A stretch of DNA of 64,000 nt from the NCBI GenBank assembly GCA_033182465.1, contig CP137329.1:868001-932000 (forward strand). Reading direction: 5' to 3'. The notes under the pieces are model-generated. The model was not told the origin of the DNA and did not search any database. It was given only the letters and a program-made list of their open reading frames with translations. A program made the translations under genes and the position numbers. Of this stretch, positions 63,145 to 64,000 are shown one piece after another (positions within the stretch are counted from its first letter, which is position 1; every line of letters begins with the position of its first letter). The stretch comes from Sanghuangporus weigelae. Lineage: Eukaryota; Basidiomycota; Agaricomycetes; Hymenochaetales; Hymenochaetaceae.

Positions 63145-64000
63145 ATGTTAACGATGGCGGCGTCAGCGGAGCCGTCTGGCAAGCAGAAGAACAAATCTCG
63201 GTTAGAGAAGAAGCCACAAGCCACACAGTCACCAGCACACGACAAACTCAAGACGATTGTTCGTCGTCTTCCACCCAATCTTCCTGAGGATGCCTTCTGG
63301 CAGAGCGTTCAACCATGGGTCACCGATGAGACTGCATCATGGCGCGCCTTCTATCCAGGAAAAATCAGGAAAAAGTAAGCGGGATTGCTATGTACAAGTG
63401 TCTTAAGACTCAGTCGTTTGCCGTGGGACAGACACAATGTTAACAAGGAGAACATGCCCTCTCGCGCTTATATCGCCTTTCGAACCGTAGAACAATTGGC
63501 TGCATTCAGCCAAGCGTATGATGGGCATATATTTCGTGATAAGACAGGTGAGTTCTCCTATATTATCCTGCATATGATTACTGAATGCCTTTAGGCAACG
63601 AATCTTTTGCTGTTGTAGAATTCGCTCCTTTCCAAAAGGTCCCGCCGGAAAAGCGTAAAGTAGACACGAGAATGGGCACAATCGAACAAGGTAGCGAGCG
63701 AAACTATTTATCATCTTCGAGCTAAACCAACTTCGATCAGATGATGACTTCAAATCGTTCCTTGCCTCTCTCAGTGCTCCAACTTCCAAACCCACGGAGA
63801 CTGAGGCGCTTGAGGCGCTTGGTGAGAAACCCTTGAATCCGTATCGTAGAAATGCTGATCGAACTCGTTATCGTTATAGTCGCAGCCTCTCAGGCCCTTG
63901 AACAACCCAAAACAACCCCTTTATTGGAAGCGCTTCGTGCCGAGAAACAAGCACAGCGGGATAAGGAAACAATCTTAAAGGCACATGCGCATTATCGTGA
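63145..64000 (+). CDS. UPF3: Nonsense-mediated decay factor UPF3, 5' part
   Basis: The product binds mRNA-bound complexes and UPF2 in nonsense-mediated mRNA decay. After MLTMAASAEPSGKQKNKSRL the Smg4/UPF3 domain runs LKTIVRRLPPNLPEDAFW, QSVQPWVTDETASWRAFYPG, then over introns SRAYIAFRTVEQLAAFSQAY, DGHIFRDKTG, ESFAVVEFAPFQKVPPEKR and TIEQ-DDDFKSFLASL. These are the usual RNP-like blocks of the domain. The gene goes on past 64000 with a charged LEALRAEKQAQRDKETI. ATG at 63145 or 63154 are both possible. At least four introns occur before the window edge. Confidence 0.9.

Overview
The window reads as nuclear DNA of a filamentous basidiomycete, most likely an Agaricomycete. Genes are dense, on both strands, and broken by many short GT-AG introns of roughly 45-100 bases. 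The gene set includes a secreted class II haem peroxidase, a family restricted to wood and litter fungi, a protein resembling Clp1 (clampless), three tandem P450s and ordinary fungal housekeeping genes. No virus, CRISPR array, rRNA or bacterial operon is seen. Exon joins were worked out by hand, so outer limits are firmer than inner splice sites unless coordinates are given.

Layout. 0-8.6 kb: the start of an unknown gene (minus strand), a promoter with striking palindromes, GWT1 (GPI inositol acyltransferase), a kinase-like gene with a broken inverted copy of one of its segments behind GWT1, pyruvate dehydrogenase kinase, and a shortened pseudogene copy of an amino-acid transporter. 8.6-19.4 kb: a microsatellite-rich spacer, the intact transporter, SYF2 (splicing) and trifunctional FOL1 (folate). 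From about 10.3 to 17.65 kb coding DNA is visibly GC-rich, and the change falls inside FOL1. 19.4-31.1 kb: a gene-free stretch, an unknown gene, a Clp1-like gene, a large Ser-rich coiled-coil protein, tRNA-Gln with an intron, a secreted Ser/Gly/His protein and a tail-anchored protein. 31.5-50.1 kb: conserved genes ISD11 (Fe-S assembly), SEC11 (signal peptidase, with a GC-AG intron), the peroxidase, PPX1, RCF1, EMC2, MCM4, a small unknown protein, a molybdopterin-binding-domain protein and a bHLH regulator. 50.5-51.8 kb: a non-autonomous hAT transposon with perfect 8-bp target duplications. 53-62.7 kb: three tandem P450 paralogues, the last probably dead. 63.1 kb to the end: the 5' part of UPF3 (nonsense-mediated decay).

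Most genes are unrelated housekeeping neighbours. EMC2/MCM4, SYF2/transporter and the first gene/GWT1 are divergent pairs that may share promoters. The accessory parts are the peroxidase, the P450 array, the hAT element and the decayed gene copies. I found no convincing wholly new system. The best leads are the peroxidase with an altered manganese site, the P450 with a private intron and damaged haem motif, the hAT element with duplicated hairpin ends, the compositional boundary inside FOL1, and the palindrome cluster at 0.3-0.4 kb.
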